From positions 1-64,000 of the forward strand of contig DF237447.1 of the NCBI GenBank assembly GCA_000708835.1: 64,000 nucleotides of DNA. The letters run 5' to 3'. Positions 25,996 to 38,410 of this stretch are shown piece by piece. A model generated the notes under the pieces. It saw only the letters and a program-made list of their open reading frames with translations. It made no database searches and had not been told where the DNA came from. Every line of letters starts with the position of its first letter. Position 1 is the stretch's first letter. Source of the DNA: Klebsormidium nitens (Eukaryota; Streptophyta; Klebsormidiophyceae; Klebsormidiales; Klebsormidiaceae). The position numbers and the translations under genes were made by a program.

Positions 25996-28724
25996 GGCAA
26001 GAAACTCAGGGTCTCCGAAGGGTTGTTGCTAATACTTTTAATGTACGTCGACCTTCAAGAGTTCCGGAGTTAGGGACAGCCGATGGATAGACGGATGTAC
26101 TTTTACGAGTCAATAGAGGCAAGAATAGTGCAGCGCTACGATTCCTCAAACTTCAAGTGCGTCACGAGCACGGACCTTCATTAGACTCGCCTTGCGAAAC
26201 TTAAAAGACGCGAAAGACTGATTTCCAGAAGGTGCCGTGAATATGAAACCAAGCTTTACTGGCGAAGTTGCCCTCCCCAGGTTAGTAGGTTACAAGGGAA
26301 ACCCACTTGTACGTTAAGAAGTTCTGCATTTCGGTTTCACGGGGTTCCGGCTTCAGAAACATTGCTGGCGCTTCGGAGCAGTTGACAACTCGAGTGATTG
26401 ATTTTGAACATCTCAAGAAAGATGCTTTTGTCACGGCCATGTCCGGAGGAGGAACACAATTTCAATGCAACTGCTTAGAAGCACGACTGTCATGGGCACG
26501 TACACGTGATACGCGGCGCTCTTAAACTCGAAACTTTCAAACCAGGAGAGCATTGCCTAAAATTTTCAGCGCTCGAGCAGCTCGGGGGTTCAGGCCCGCT
26601 CGTGGCTAACAGCGCGTGCTCCTTTGCATATGTGTGGACGACTTCTGAATCTGTTTACGAACCAACCATAGCCCGCACCTCACCTTTGCGACTTTGCAAA
26701 GGCGCAAGAAAAGGCAGCGCATCCAAAACGTGTAAGGTCGGACGGCCGCGCTTCTGGACGACACTCGCGCTTTTACTTTTGGAGCGCCCCGCATGAGATA
26801 CAATACAGGCGCCGTCACATACTTCAGCAGTCTCTACACTGTCGCGATATCAGCAATCAAATGCAGGGTGGCCGTGCTGGCAGCAACCGCATAAATCAAG
26901 ATATGGATCCGTCACAATCTGCCACGTAAGCTGGTACCGTGGGAGTTCGAAGTTCCAGTCTCCCACGATTGTCGCATAAAGCAGAAGCAAGCTGAGCCCG
27001 GTCGCAGCTCCACGTAGAGAACCAAAGTTTGCGCAAAGCGCAAGACGTAAACTTACATCATGGCCGGGCGATGCGAAATCTACGAAATAGCACGAGACAT
27101 GATAACTTCCGGCTTTGAAAGGGTAGCAGCTTCTAGGTGCGCGGCATCAGCGATTTCACCGAGCTTTTGAGCAGCCCCGAGGCGCCCATTGTTTCGTCAC
27201 CAAAAAAGTGAGGTGCAACTACTCGTGCATCTCGTCAAGGCCGTGCTGCGGTGACGGCGGGTGCGTCTCCAAACGTGTAAGAAATCGATTGGTACGTCAT
27301 CCAAGGCAAAGAAGAAAAGCACAAACGGAGTGGAAAGACCTTGTTTGGGCGGTCTGTAGCCGAAAGCGCGGTTCTTCTATCAACAACATTACCGCCAGGG
27401 TACAAGGGTCTACAGCCAATGATCAAACATATGGATTTCAGGCATGGACGATCTCTAGACAGTAAAGTGCCGGAAATGCCAGACTGACCCGCGACGCGAC
27501 CGCTCGCCTCCTGTGTTGGGGGTGAAGGGCCTGCCGGACGACTGACCAAACACGACCAACCGGAAGAAGAAAATCCTGGAGGGCAGCTTTTAGGACAAGA
27601 CGGTAGAACGTCTAGACGGCTTGAGGCATCAGAGGGTCAGACGACTATAACTGGGTAATAATTGTGTACCCGACATGAGCTCCCTCCGCATCCTTGCCAC
27701 TTTACATCAAACAAGGATTTCAAGCCGTCTTTCTCGCGACGAAGGTGGCCGCAGAGCAGATGAAAATTGCGGTGTGGAACGGCGGAGCCAGACTCGTGCA
27801 AGCAAGGCGAGGGGACTTGGGATCAACCAAGGGATGAACGCCCCCCGTAAATTTGACGAAGTCGACGACAAAAAGGAGACTTGAACGAGAAACAGATTGT
27901 TCGGTGCAGAACTCAAAGTAGGTCGTGAAAGCACGCATGGTGTGGCTGCGTGTCTCAAAGAGCGAGCTATCAAAACTTGTAACCAGGCAACTGTCTCGGG
28001 GCGTTGCATGCTTGGCATCTGGGCATTAATCAACACGGGTTCTAGCAATGGTTTGGACCGGAAAACGGACAGCCGCCATCAAATGGAAGAAAATTGGCTG
28101 TAGCGCTCGCCAAAGTCTCTATCGACAGGTGAGCACAAAATGTACTTCCAAGAGTGGCGCGCTTTTGAACACACGCAAAACTACCGTACCTGATACTTGA
28201 TCTGCAGTAACACTTTCACGTGCGACTGTGTCTTAGCAGCCACTTCATCGTACGTACTCTCAGTGGGGTGAATCCCGCTCAAAACCCGTCACCTCATCAG
28301 TCGTGATCCAACCGAGCTTTGTGATATCTCTTGAGAAGGTATGCCTCAAGACAAGAGGCGAACCTTGGACCTACAAAAGGCCCGTGGCTTACCTTAGCGG
28401 TGATGGCACGCCGTCCTAATAAGAGGCCCGGCCGCCCGCACAGAACCCTATAGCGCAATGGCTCGGGACAGGTCCGTTGAGTGGATTGTGGAGAACGCAA
28501 CTGACAACAAAGAAAAGTGCGGCAGAATATTACTTTGACATTATTGCTGTTGACAATCATTAATGGATCAGCATGGACTGGCGTCGTACTCCCGCGTGTG
28601 AAATGCGCGCGCTCTCTTTTCCGTCTTGATAGAGCTGATGAAAAAGCGCAGGAGTTGCTCTGCCGATGCGAACACCCAAAAACACGAGAGCCTGAGATGC
28701 TACGACGTTTGCCCCAAGATTCAG

Positions 28725-28970
28725 ATTTTGCCCGGATTCGGACTTGCGACATGGCCAATGGACATTTCCGTGTCATTTCGAAGCCACGTGGCACCACGAG
28801 AGCTCGACTTTCCGCACGTGGCGACCCGATACCGAGGTTTTCACATAAATCGTCATCAGATATTAAAGCTTGGTGATTTTGTGCATCGGCTTCGGTACGT
28901 CCACCTGCAATCGCCTATGAGCAGGTTCCTTGAGCAGGCAGCTCAAGGAACGGACCTCATCATGGCCTTG
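28725..28970 (+). repeat. duplicated block ending in a family D module
   Basis: This block aligns with 38190-38410: CACGTGG, GTGGCGACCCGAT, CGAG, TTTTC.CAT, GCATCGGCTTC.GTACGT and the D module occur in the same order. Here the D hairpin is extended to a perfect 11-bp stem, GTTCCTTGAGC/GCTCAAGGAAC at 28925-28951 with a 5-nt loop, directly before GGACCTCATCATGGCC. Confidence 0.65.
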
Positions 28971-29110
28971 CAAATTTTAGCATGCACTAGCGTGTAATAA
29001 GCACACAATTATATCCATCTTCCTGTCCAAAGCATCGAGTTTACGGACCCGCCAAAAGACGTCTGAGAAACAAGTTGAATTAACAATTGGCTATGTCAGA
29101 CCCCCAGACC

Positions 29111-29153
29111 TGGGCAAGCCAATCGCTGCCCATAAGCCCATCTCATCCTTGCC
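29111..29153 (+). repeat. family B module
   Basis: TGGGCA/TGCCCA stem with a 10-nt loop, then TCTCATCCTTGCCACTCGG and, further on, AAAGCACGGGGTCC. Confidence 0.6.
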
Positions 29154-29478
29154 ACTCGGCGATTTACACCAAAAGCACGGGGTCCATTTGATGTCCTGGT
29201 AATCCCTGTAACAACAGCGCTGAAAGCTAAATCAGGAAGTATCTGACCAATGGTGACTTGCAGCAAATATCCGGTGGGTTTTGAAGGGCGGACACGGCAC
29301 AAGAGGGGATGATACTCGCGCACTTCACCAGCTGACCGCAAAAATCAAAAATCAAAAGTAAAATGGATCCAAGCCGACGTGTTCATGACGGCAAGCAAGG
29401 ATTCCTTTGCCTTGAATCACGAACCTGTAAATGCTACTTGTCACCAGGCATTGGCTTCGCCAAGAATAAATCTCGTCA

Positions 29479-29511
29479 TGAGCAAAGTTCAAGGAGATCA
29501 TCATCATGGCC
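29479..29511 (+). repeat. family D module
   Basis: TGAGCAAAGTTCA, a hairpin with one mismatch, followed by ATCATCATGGCCGTGCAAAAT. Confidence 0.55.
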
Positions 29512-30418
29512 GTGCAAAATTCTGCATCCCCGACAAATTGCTAACCAGGACTACTTATACTTCAACGCGTGTCTGACTGGATTCAAGTGGAGACTTCACC
29601 GAATTCTGAGTGACTCGCTTGTTGGAGGAATAATTTACCGAGCTGATTGCATGTGAGTCGAACAAGCTCCTAGCGAGATACGAATGGTCGGTCGCAGTTC
29701 CGCAAAAAGTAGTGTGTTTTGCGATCAACGAACAGGGATGAGGCGTGCAAGGGAGGGTGAATCCACTTAGTACAGTCCAATAAAGACGGTATACTGACTC
29801 TCGCGGGTTCAAAACGACCGCATCATGGGCCAAGCCGACTAGCTCGGAGATTATGACCATCCACGCGAAGGTGCCTGTTCATTCTACATCTCGATCAGTT
29901 ACAAAGTAAAAGGCGGGCCATCAAAGCGCCTCCGTAACTGGAATACTAGAAAACCTGGGCAACGAGTTCAAGATCTTGGCATCTCAGCTAGCTTACGGCT
30001 GCTCTGTAAACCTACTCATGCAAAGCACCCCTGCGCCAGCAACATACTACTTACTCATCTGATGGGTTGAGATCAATGAACCAGCTCTGAAGAGGAATCG
30101 GCAACATGAGCAACACACGTCAGCCGAAACCTAAGGTGATAGTATCCTGAACGAACATCCGCTGGTCGTCCAGTGACAAGAGCTCCAGACACGGAGATTA
30201 GAAAGAGCATCTTAAGACCTCTACAAGCAAAAGGCCGAAACTCATGCGGTGCTGGACGGATGTTTCCCGTGTTTTACATCAAAAACACCGAAGATATAGG
30301 GGACGAGAAAATAAATAGTCGGTGATCCAGGATGCCCCCCATGTACTCATTACGCTGTCGCAAAGCAAACGGGTACTCAATCAAACAAGACGCGGTCCAC
30401 GACTGTACACCCATCTTT

Positions 30419-30769
30419 TCAACCATCTGAAGGTTGATCGTCTCGAGAGGCAGAAGTAGACTGGGTGAAGGCAGCTAGCACCATGAGAAGGAAAGCAAGG
30501 AGATGGGGAAGCAGAACGGCTCCAGTCACGAGTCGCTCCGAGTTTTCCGGCCGCCTGCCAACGACGGAGTCAACATGATTCGATAAACGGATATTCGAAT
30601 TGAAGGGATCTCCAAACGTACGTGATTCCCGCTGAATGATTTTAGCTTCACGTGACCGTGCATCTAATGGTTTTGGAGACGTGAAAGTCGAGGCCAGAAA
30701 GCGCATGATATACACGGACAATGCAAGCGAAGCGGACTCATCAAAGCGACCAGCATGTAGGGTGGAGAT
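30419..30769 (-). CDS. candidate terminal exon, unknown protein
   Basis: After an acceptor-like CACCATTTAG, the minus strand stays open for about 117 codons to a TGA. The composition is more protein-like than neighbouring openings: a mixed soluble part, then a hydrophobic stretch GAVLLPHLLAFLLMVLAAF that could be one membrane helix, then a short polar tail. The hairpin-box modules are sparse here. I recognise no family, and an accidental opening is quite possible. Confidence 0.22.
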   Translation of the reverse strand: MSTLHAGRFDESASLALSVYIMRFLASTFTSPKPLDARSREAKIIQRESRTFGDPFNSNIRLSNHVDSVVGRRPENSERLVTGAVLLPHLLAFLLMVLAAFTQSTSASRDDQPSDG

Positions 30770-30939
30770 ACCCCACTAAATGGTGACAACGGGTAAGGAA
30801 TTGAGCTTGGACATGCAACACGGCATTGCATCGTCACCTCAGGCTTTCCAGCGTCGGTTCGAGCAGAAGTCCGAAGTTGACTAAATTAACGGACTCATGT
30901 TGCTCAATAAAGTGCTGTTGATGATCATCTTGATCCTTG

Positions 30940-31191
30940 CACGTTCGTTTGATGGACACAAACAACCACTTGGCTGAAGCCAAGTCTTTGGTCATCCGTG
31001 CCGTCCACAAAATCGAGGCTCTGAAAAATCATAATGTCCAAACCACTTGATTGAGATTGACAAAATGGCCTCAACGTTTTTCCGACAAATTTGTAGAAAA
31101 TGAAAGCGAATTGCCTCAGGTGACCTTGGAGGGACGCGCGTTCGAGGTAGCCAAGCACGTCACTGAGACCTAAGCTCATCGCGACGGGCAC
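30940..31191 (-). CDS. candidate exon, unknown protein
   Basis: Minus-strand opening with an ATG near 31179 and protein-like content (LGYLERASLQGHLRQFAF, then FVDGTDDQRLGFSQVVV). It lies upstream of the candidate exon at 30419-30769 on the same strand and could belong to one spliced gene. The donor is weak (GTGCAA), and no family was recognised. Confidence 0.2.
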
Positions 31192-32842
31192 TCACATGTG
31201 CATCGACCCGTTGACGTAGGGTAGGTACGTATGTGGATGCCAGTTAGCAGTGTGGACTTGCGATTGTAGCTGCTTGTGAATTCTGGATGTGACGAGGGGA
31301 TAATCGAGGCCACAACAGCCGCAAGTGAACATACGATCAGTGCCTACGGTCCCGAAAGCTACATCACGCAGGGAACGACTTCCACCAGGCTGATACGAAG
31401 TTCACGATCAACCAAGTGAGGTGCAAACGGACTGAGACAAAAAAACAGCTGGCGGCATATGCTAACTGGAGAATCAACTTGTTGGGCAAACTAACGTGTG
31501 CCAGTCGCCCACATCATCCGATCATCCTTGCCGCTTGGTAATGGGGAAAGAAACAGAAGCAGGAGAACACCGAGACTGCACTGGCTACATACCGTCCGCA
31601 CGACGGTGCGTACCAGATGCATAATTTCTTGTGACTTGAAAACGGCAAAGGAGCCAAGACGAAGCATGGTCAACAGATGTCGCGAGGATGTTACAAGGAG
31701 GCTCCGGAACATCAATAGTAGATTGTGTAATCGACCTTCCGGCAACGACGTGTTCGAAACTCACCTTCCCCTCTACGGAGCTTTTGTCGCTGAAAACACG
31801 ACACGCTTCCCAGCCCAAGTAGCCACTGCCACATTGCAGCACCCAATCAAATGGCGCAAGGGCAGTGTTAGTACTTCCAAAGTAATGGTGGCAAGCTGCA
31901 ATGTTTTGGGATGGGTTGCGGCAGTTCCGACGGGCCCGCGCAAACAGTGCGCAGCGTTACAGTCGAAAAAGCTGGAGGACGCTAAAAACTGACTCCTACG
32001 TGGCAGTTGCCAGCTTGTATCCAATAATGTGAATCATCCAGGAATCAGACTCCAGGTATATCTACGGCGTCGACTCCGAAAAGTTCACAATCAAGTGCGC
32101 GATGCGCAGGGAGCGTAAACGACTCTTCATGACCGAACTCATTGAGCAGGTAGGTGGCCAGGGACAGTCTCCACATCCACTCCAAGACATCATTTCTTCC
32201 AAGGTCTAAGATCAATCTGAAACACAGACGAGAAACTACCCAAGCGAACGAACATGGGTTGAAAAGGAGCAATTGCAGACCACGGTCTTCCAAGCAAAGA
32301 TTGAAAAGTAGCGCGCAAATGCGCGCGGCATCAGGTCCTAAGAAAAGCTGCCAGTGAGCAGCCAGAAGGGCGCCAATCCTCACCGAACACATAGCTTACG
32401 ATTCGGCCAACTGCTGTTGTGAGCATTCTTAGAGAAGCATACATGTGATTCCGGAGCAGCCCAGTGAAACAAATGTGATTCTTGTGATCGACGGAATGTG
32501 GCGACCCCATCAAGCATTGAGTCGAGCAGCTTGGACGTGCCTGCGGCTTAATGTGCAGGTTTGGAATCGTCTCAACCTCCAACATCCTTGTGATTGTATG
32601 CCCTAAGGAATTGCGTATACATCGATCAGATTGTTTAGCAATCCCAAGATTTATCACTTGGAAGGTAGAAACGCACAACACCATCCATGCATGTGTGCGC
32701 GGCTAGGGGCATGTGTGAATAGGGAACTCCAGTGGGCAGAACAACAGATGCCCGAATGCCCCTTTCATCCTTGCCGCTTGGTAACGAGGACAGACACAGA
32801 AGCCCGGCATCATCAGATAGGTAGTGAAAAACTTTCAGGAAC

Positions 32843-32878
32843 AGTGCGGGCTACAATTGCTGAATTGTAGCCCGCACT
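32843..32878. repeat. perfect 16-bp hairpin
   Basis: AGTGCGGGCTACAATT and its exact reverse complement are separated only by GCTG. This is the longest perfect tight inverted repeat I found in the window. It lies about 65 nt after a family B box (TCATCCTTGCCGCTTGG near 32765). A structured RNA, a mobile-element remnant or a cruciform site are all possible. Confidence 0.85.
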
Positions 32879-33594
32879 CAGTTGAACTCGGCGAGAACAC
32901 TTATGCAGAAGAACGCGTTCATTGCCTGAAGCATTCACAAGCTGGCCCGAAACACCTACTCGGATGCAAGACAGCCCCCAAAGACCTTAATCGCCTCTAT
33001 GAAGCTTCCGCATCGATGACAAATTCAGACACTTCTAGCTGAATTCTAGTGTAGTAAGCGCCGTCGCACCCATGCCGCGACGGCAACCGGACATTCACGC
33101 GGTGCTGGCGGCGACCCCAAAATCTGACCTGAATCTGCAGATTTCATTGTAACCCAGTGCCAAGCGAAGGGAAGGTATTCGAACAATTATGACAACGTAG
33201 CGGCAGGCCGATGGGCCACTGCTAAGTGGCAGGCTCTACAAGCTATGGGCTTTTCGTTCCGCAATATTTCATCCGAAAGAAGCAAGCTCCCACTGGTTCG
33301 GCTCTGACCACGGATCAACATCCAGTGCGCGGATCGCAGGGGTTGGACTTACATCATTGCCGAAGTCCGCCAAATCAAGCAAGATAGCCCAAAACCTGAT
33401 CAAATGGCGCTCTTACAACGGCGCTTTCCAACTTACTGTGGCGCAAGGGCAAGGTAACAAGTTCCACTGCCAGTTGTAAGCGGTTTCAGGGCTTTCATGA
33501 AAAAGACGGTAACAAAGTGGTAAAAGCATCTCTCGTTAGTGAATCAGCTTCATAAGAAGGCTGAAGCGGGCTCAAAACTCCACGACAATTACCC

Positions 33595-33638
33595 TTGGGG
33601 GCAGGTGCTTCCTGCCAAGGTCTTGCATCGTCATGGCC
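33595..33638 (+). repeat. family A module
   Basis: TTGG and GGCA pair with TGCC and CCAA around GGTGCTTCC; the box TCGTCATGGCCCACAAG follows. The stem sequence differs from other A copies while pairing is kept. Confidence 0.6.
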
Positions 33639-34091
33639 CACAAGAAAACTGTGGCTGCAAGAGGCCCGCAAGAGGGCTCTTGTGAACTTGTTCAGATCGT
33701 CGACGTTTGCTAAGCTCGGTCAGTACACGGATACCTTGCAAACAATTGTAAACGGCGATTCTCCAAAACAGCTGGTCTCCATCAAGCCGGTAATTAAAGG
33801 GCCAGCTTGCACTGCAAAGAGTTGTATCTCTCTTATCCCAAATATGTGGATGCCACTCCCAACCTAACCACCATCAGAATGGCGCAATGAGGAGAACATC
33901 CAGGCAGACCAAACGGCAGAAAATGAAAGCTTGGCGATGACAACCCAAGCTTTACGCTTGAGCCGAGTGCCATCTTGAGATGACTCATTTTTGTAGAAAG
34001 GGACTCGAGCGCGTCCAAAGGCTTAATCCACATCATATGAAGGTATAAGCTCCAGAACGTTGGATGGCATCCCCAGAGAGGGAAAGCTGGT

Positions 34092-34132
34092 GTGAGACGA
34101 AACAGCTCACCAATTTCATTATCATCATGGCC
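34092..34132 (+). repeat. family I module
   Basis: GTGAG, a 9-nt loop, CTCACCAATTT and then ATCATCATGGCCACGG. The copy at 40777 has the same stem with a different loop. Confidence 0.6.
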
Positions 34133-35434
34133 ACGGAAAAAGCGGAGATGGACTTTCCACTACAACTGCTCCGAAAGCCGACCGTAAATGCGCGAATGCA
34201 AAACCTATTTCAAAGTAACCTCAGCGACGGAACTGGAAGAGGAGGGAAGCGGATCAGAATCAAAGGCGCATGCCCGCTTCCGACCGTGCCGGACTCCGAT
34301 CAGGCGTTCTAAGAACGACAGACTGTGAGCAATCATGAGCCCATGTCCGCAAAAAGCCGGTTGAAACAACGACGTGTATGAAAGTCCCCACGTTCTGAAT
34401 ATATACCTGTTGCTCTAACCGTTGATGGAACCGCCGCAAATCTTTCCCGCACACATTGCCATTGGGTGATGTTGACGCCCCAGCCGTTATGAGGCACATA
34501 AACTCGTTGCCAAAAGCAGCACACGCTAGACGCGTTTAGCGGAAAGAAGACATAACTTCGTAGGCTAGGCGGTGTCAATTGCCCGTTTCGGATCTGCCGC
34601 TTGGGCGATTAAGACCGAAAGCACGGGGTCAGCCGGTTAATTGCCGACCTTTTGCAGCTGTTTTCGATCCCCCGGAGTTCCCGCAACTGTATTTGGACAA
34701 CTTGAAGCATCTGGAAATTCTGAAGCGTGGTCATCAGTGCAAACGAGGGGCCCTTATAAGCAGAAAAAAGAAACGGGCGGGCTCTACAGATCGCCAACGT
34801 GTGAGACGCCTTCAACCCTTGAAAGATGAAAGCAAGCGAGTGCCTTGAACTTCAACCTACGTGGCGACACCCTTAAAAGTGCGCGCTTCGATGCTACTTG
34901 TAACTCAAGGCACCGGCTTAGGCGGGAGTACCCAACGACCCGTTGAGCTACACTCATCAAGGAGGACCTTCCTCATTGCCCTGTAATATTTTTCGAAGCA
35001 TTCAAGCATGGGGAGTGAGGACGCCTGAAGCCAAAAATTTGCATATCGACTCCAGGGAGGTCATGCAGCCCGTGGCAGACGTCAGAAGTTTCCAGACATA
35101 GTAAAGCAAGAACAACGTAGAGCAAGAAGAGCTAGCAGGATGAATTGGAAGACCTATATATCTAACGAGGCGGCCGACCATTAGCCCAGTCGCCCGTTTC
35201 TTTCTCGGTTGGTACTGGTATTAGAATGAAAGCACAGCCGGCCGGACTCCTTGTTGAACGACTTCGCGCGACGACAACATTATCACCAGATGCATAACGA
35301 AGTGTTGTTGGAATTGACGAGGAGGCGATTGCGAAAGAAGACGTGTTGATACCCTGTCAATCTCGCAAGCAGACTGAGAAATTTAAGGTGGCAGACTACA
35401 GCTTCCTATGACGACGTCTAAAACAACAACTATA

Positions 35435-35947
35435 AAAGAGCCTTCGTGTCGACGACTACACGACACGCTCTGGATTAAGTGAGCACCTTGGAAATGCTGC
35501 AGCAGCCGATCCACTTCCTCCAAGGTAAGCTGATCGTTGCCCCGGTGCTGGCAGCAAATAGTAAGATTTAGCCGGCACTTACAACAAGGCGCTAGCAAAA
35601 GCTGCTCAGAGATCAGAGCGAAGCTCGAGGCGGGATTCAAACACAATTGCGGGCAGGCGCACCACCGCGGCCAATTGGCAGCCGGATTCCAAAACTAAGG
35701 TTTGAAGGTTCTTGTTTTGATTGAGAAGCTCCCCTTGCCTTTGGGTATCGGCTCCGACAGGAGAGTTTCTGCGCAAAGCAATTGAACACACAGCATCAAC
35801 GATGTCATGCCGTCTCATCCCCGACAGCAAGTGGTAGTCTCCATGCCAAGACATAGTGTTCTGCAATTTAAATTTATTGGTTGGCAAGCGTTGCGGGACT
35901 AGCCTACGAGAACCACACATCAGGGTTGAACCGGAGCGGTTTTTCAC
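35435..35947 (-). CDS. candidate exons, unknown protein
   Basis: A minus-strand opening (35606-35947) with protein-like text (LSGMRRHDIVDAVCSIALRR) is followed by a GTAAGT donor, with the intron starting near 35584. Then come an acceptor-like TTTGCTGCCAG and another opening containing GNDQLTLEEVDRLLQHFQ. The reading frame across the donor is uncertain, because the first opening stops at 35606 while another frame remains open. Product unknown; it may be a decayed gene. Confidence 0.2.
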
Positions 35948-36529
35948 CTAAGCTATGCCAAGTTGTGATGGATCAAAAGCAACCGTCTGCAATTGCGTGG
36001 CGTCAGAATCAAAGATGGAGCGTGTGAACAGCCTTTAGGCAGACATATCTCTGCCACTCAACACTTTCAGTCATTTTTGCAACTAGAAAATGCTACGCCT
36101 GCTTGCTAGCAATCTTGCCGCCTCAAAAAGCCCCCTTGATCATCGACGAGCCGGAGCGTGATTTGAAGAGCTGGTCGCTGGAGTGATATCGCAGCACGGA
36201 AACAAAATTTGGAAAGCCAGTGTCGTTGCAAGGATCCGTAACGGTTGTCCCGAGTAGCTTAGATGCCTACGGCTAATAGTGTGCCGGGTCACGAGTCTTG
36301 CAGTTGGTACAGCAACCAGTGGGCTAGCTGATTGCGCATTCACAAGGGTCACAAAATCGTCACATACACGGAAACCTGACAGATTCAAAAGCAGAGACGC
36401 TTGCAGACGTGATAAAAGTCCAATGCCTACGCAGGGAACAATCATAGTGTCAAGTTCGGCCAGTGATCCAAGACAATTAGTTTGTGAGCAGTTGTAGTTG
36501 TCTTTTTAAACGTGCAACTACTAGGCGGC

Positions 36530-37690
36530 CAGCTTTCGACGCTGCTTGGCTCCACAAACAACGGTGGAGCCACCGGAAGGGGGGCCTAGCTCCTAATAAG
36601 AGAGGTTGAGTCTGGACATGGTTGCAAGCAATCAGCTAAGGCCAGTTGTCTCATACATCACTTTGCGGCATCACACAATTGAAGATCGGAGAAGGTTCGG
36701 GTAGCACAAGTACATGCCCGACAAGTCCATCCGCTCATTGCCACTTTGGACAAAACAGCCCAATCAAAGTTACCCGCCCACTTGAGAAACATACCCCGTC
36801 TTTTTGCGAATTGCCCGCAGGGCAGATACGGCGACAGGTGTCATGAACATGCAGCCAGACTGATGCAAGGGCCAGGCAGGGGAAGTCGGTGTCGCAAACA
36901 GGTGTAAGTGGTCTTGTCTGATCAATTTCACGACCAGGACGACCTAGCAAACACAAATAGATGAATCGGTACAATGGCACACCTTCATAGAGCATATTGT
37001 AGACGATGGTGAGAATGGACAAAGCTACCTGTAATGACACCTTACAAGCGGCGGTTTTTGGTCCAAAAATGCAGTGTTGTCGCCACAGAAACGGGTCATC
37101 AGCAAAATCATCTGGCGACGGATGTCTGAATCGTGGAAGCAGAATAATCATGTGTTTTGCTAGGCTGTCATCAAACAAAACAAGCGAAGTACACGAACGT
37201 TTTGCGCGGCAAACTTCCTGCTGACGAAAAAGTTAGTCAGCACTGCTCAACACATACCGAGTCTCTAAACTGGCCGCCAGTGCTTGCAAAAAGTCGGAAA
37301 CTTCCAAATCTGCGGTGCTTGTCCGTGTATGACTGTGTCTTAACGATCTGTCTATCATAGCCCTCCAGGTTAGTGTTTCCGACGCACGAATGGGACCCCA
37401 CAACTATAAGCCACCCGCGTGCCTCACTTGCTTAGTAGAACCCCTCTCCAGGTGGGCTAACGCAGACCGCCAGCAACATACAGGCTCGCGGGCAGTGATT
37501 GGCGGGGAACACACCTGGCAGAGAGAGGGGATAAATGAGGGAGATATGACTACATCAGCACGTTGTTCTGCACATCAACAAGACTGCTGCTTCCCCGAAA
37601 TGCGATGGAAGGCTGATGATAAACATACGCCGACAAGCGCATTGCGCTTCTTTTCTATGTCATCAATTGCAAGGCTTCAAGAAACGTGCA
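36530..37690 (+). repeat. 1.2-kb duplicated block, copy 1
   Basis: It aligns with 41150-42330 along its whole length. Shared strings include GAGCCACCGGAAGG, CAGCTAAGGCCA, TTTGCGGCATCACACAA, GGGTAGCACAAGT, CATTGCCACTTTGG against CATCGCCACTTTGG, GTGTCGCAAACAGGTGTA, CTCTCCAGGT and GACCGCCAGCAA. It carries one box (CGCTCATTGCCACTTTGG) behind a TCGGG/CCCGA stem at 36695-36725. No frame is kept between the copies. Confidence 0.75.
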
Positions 37691-38189
37691 CAAAGTAGAG
37701 CGAGTAGAATGGAAGATGCGCAAAGAATAGCTTGGGCGCCGATTTTTCCAACAACTTCAGCCCAATTGTCCGCATGCCAAGTCTAAGCGAGACGAGTTGC
37801 AGCCAAATATGCCGCCCGTTTCTCACCTTCGCAACCAGGTTAGCCCTCCTACGAACGCCCGCCCAGACCGCTAAGCGTCCTGGCTCCTAATGCAGGTTGA
37901 TCCGCTCAGGTGATTGCAAGAGGACGCAACTGAGAAAATAGAAAAGGGCGTCAGAAAATGTTGCATCAGCCTTTGTTTGCAAGGATTGGACACGTCCTTC
38001 CCGCAGCTAGATGAGTGTGAGATTAGCGTAGACATTGTCAAAGCTGAATCGTAGCATACTTGCGAGCTATCTTTTGTATGGTAATACCCAAGACGTGAAA
38101 TCGCATCAACCCGCTCTCCAAACGAACAGTGACAGTCATTACACGCCTTAATCCCTCGACGGTATGCGAGGTTAACCTCGTAGAATTCA

Positions 38190-38410
38190 ACAAGGAGTTG
38201 CGAGATGGCCATAAGGCAGTTTCCGCGCCTGTCATGCCCACGTGGTAGCCACACGTGGAGTTTACGCGCGTGGCGACCCGATGCCGAGTTTTCGCATGAT
38301 TGAACACTGGTTCGAATGTTCAGATTGTGAATTGAGCATCGGCTTCAGTACGTACCCCAAATCGACTATTGAGCGGAAGCTCAAGGAAGGGACCTCATCA
38401 TAGCCTCGTC
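38190..38410 (+). repeat. duplicated block ending in a family D module, copy 2
   Basis: Partner of 28725-28970. Its D module at 38369-38405 has TTGAGC, GGAA, GCTCAA and then GGACCTCATCATAGCC. Confidence 0.65.

Larger units (their letters stand above)
23010..27655 (+). repeat. higher-order repeat unit L3 (expanded)
   Basis: Third long unit. It follows L1 through the A1-A2 pair (23383-23529), E (23795), B (24314), D (24885), C (25090) and A (25953). The L1 end segment 16910-17080 (CCAGACTGAC, GCGACCGCGAC, CTGACCAAACAC) reappears at 27478-27640, about 1.2 kb later than expected, so extra material was gained in between or the copies are not simply co-linear. The right boundary is approximate. 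Confidence 0.6.

Noticed and set aside
28517-28876. + strand opening whose start resembles a signal peptide
   Set aside because: No ATG at the start (GTG), and the second half overlaps a block duplicated at 38.2 kb where the frame is not kept.
31498-31992. 164-codon + strand opening
   Set aside because: It begins with GTG at a family B box, and part of it is repeated in broken form near 33.4 kb, so it is repeat sequence.
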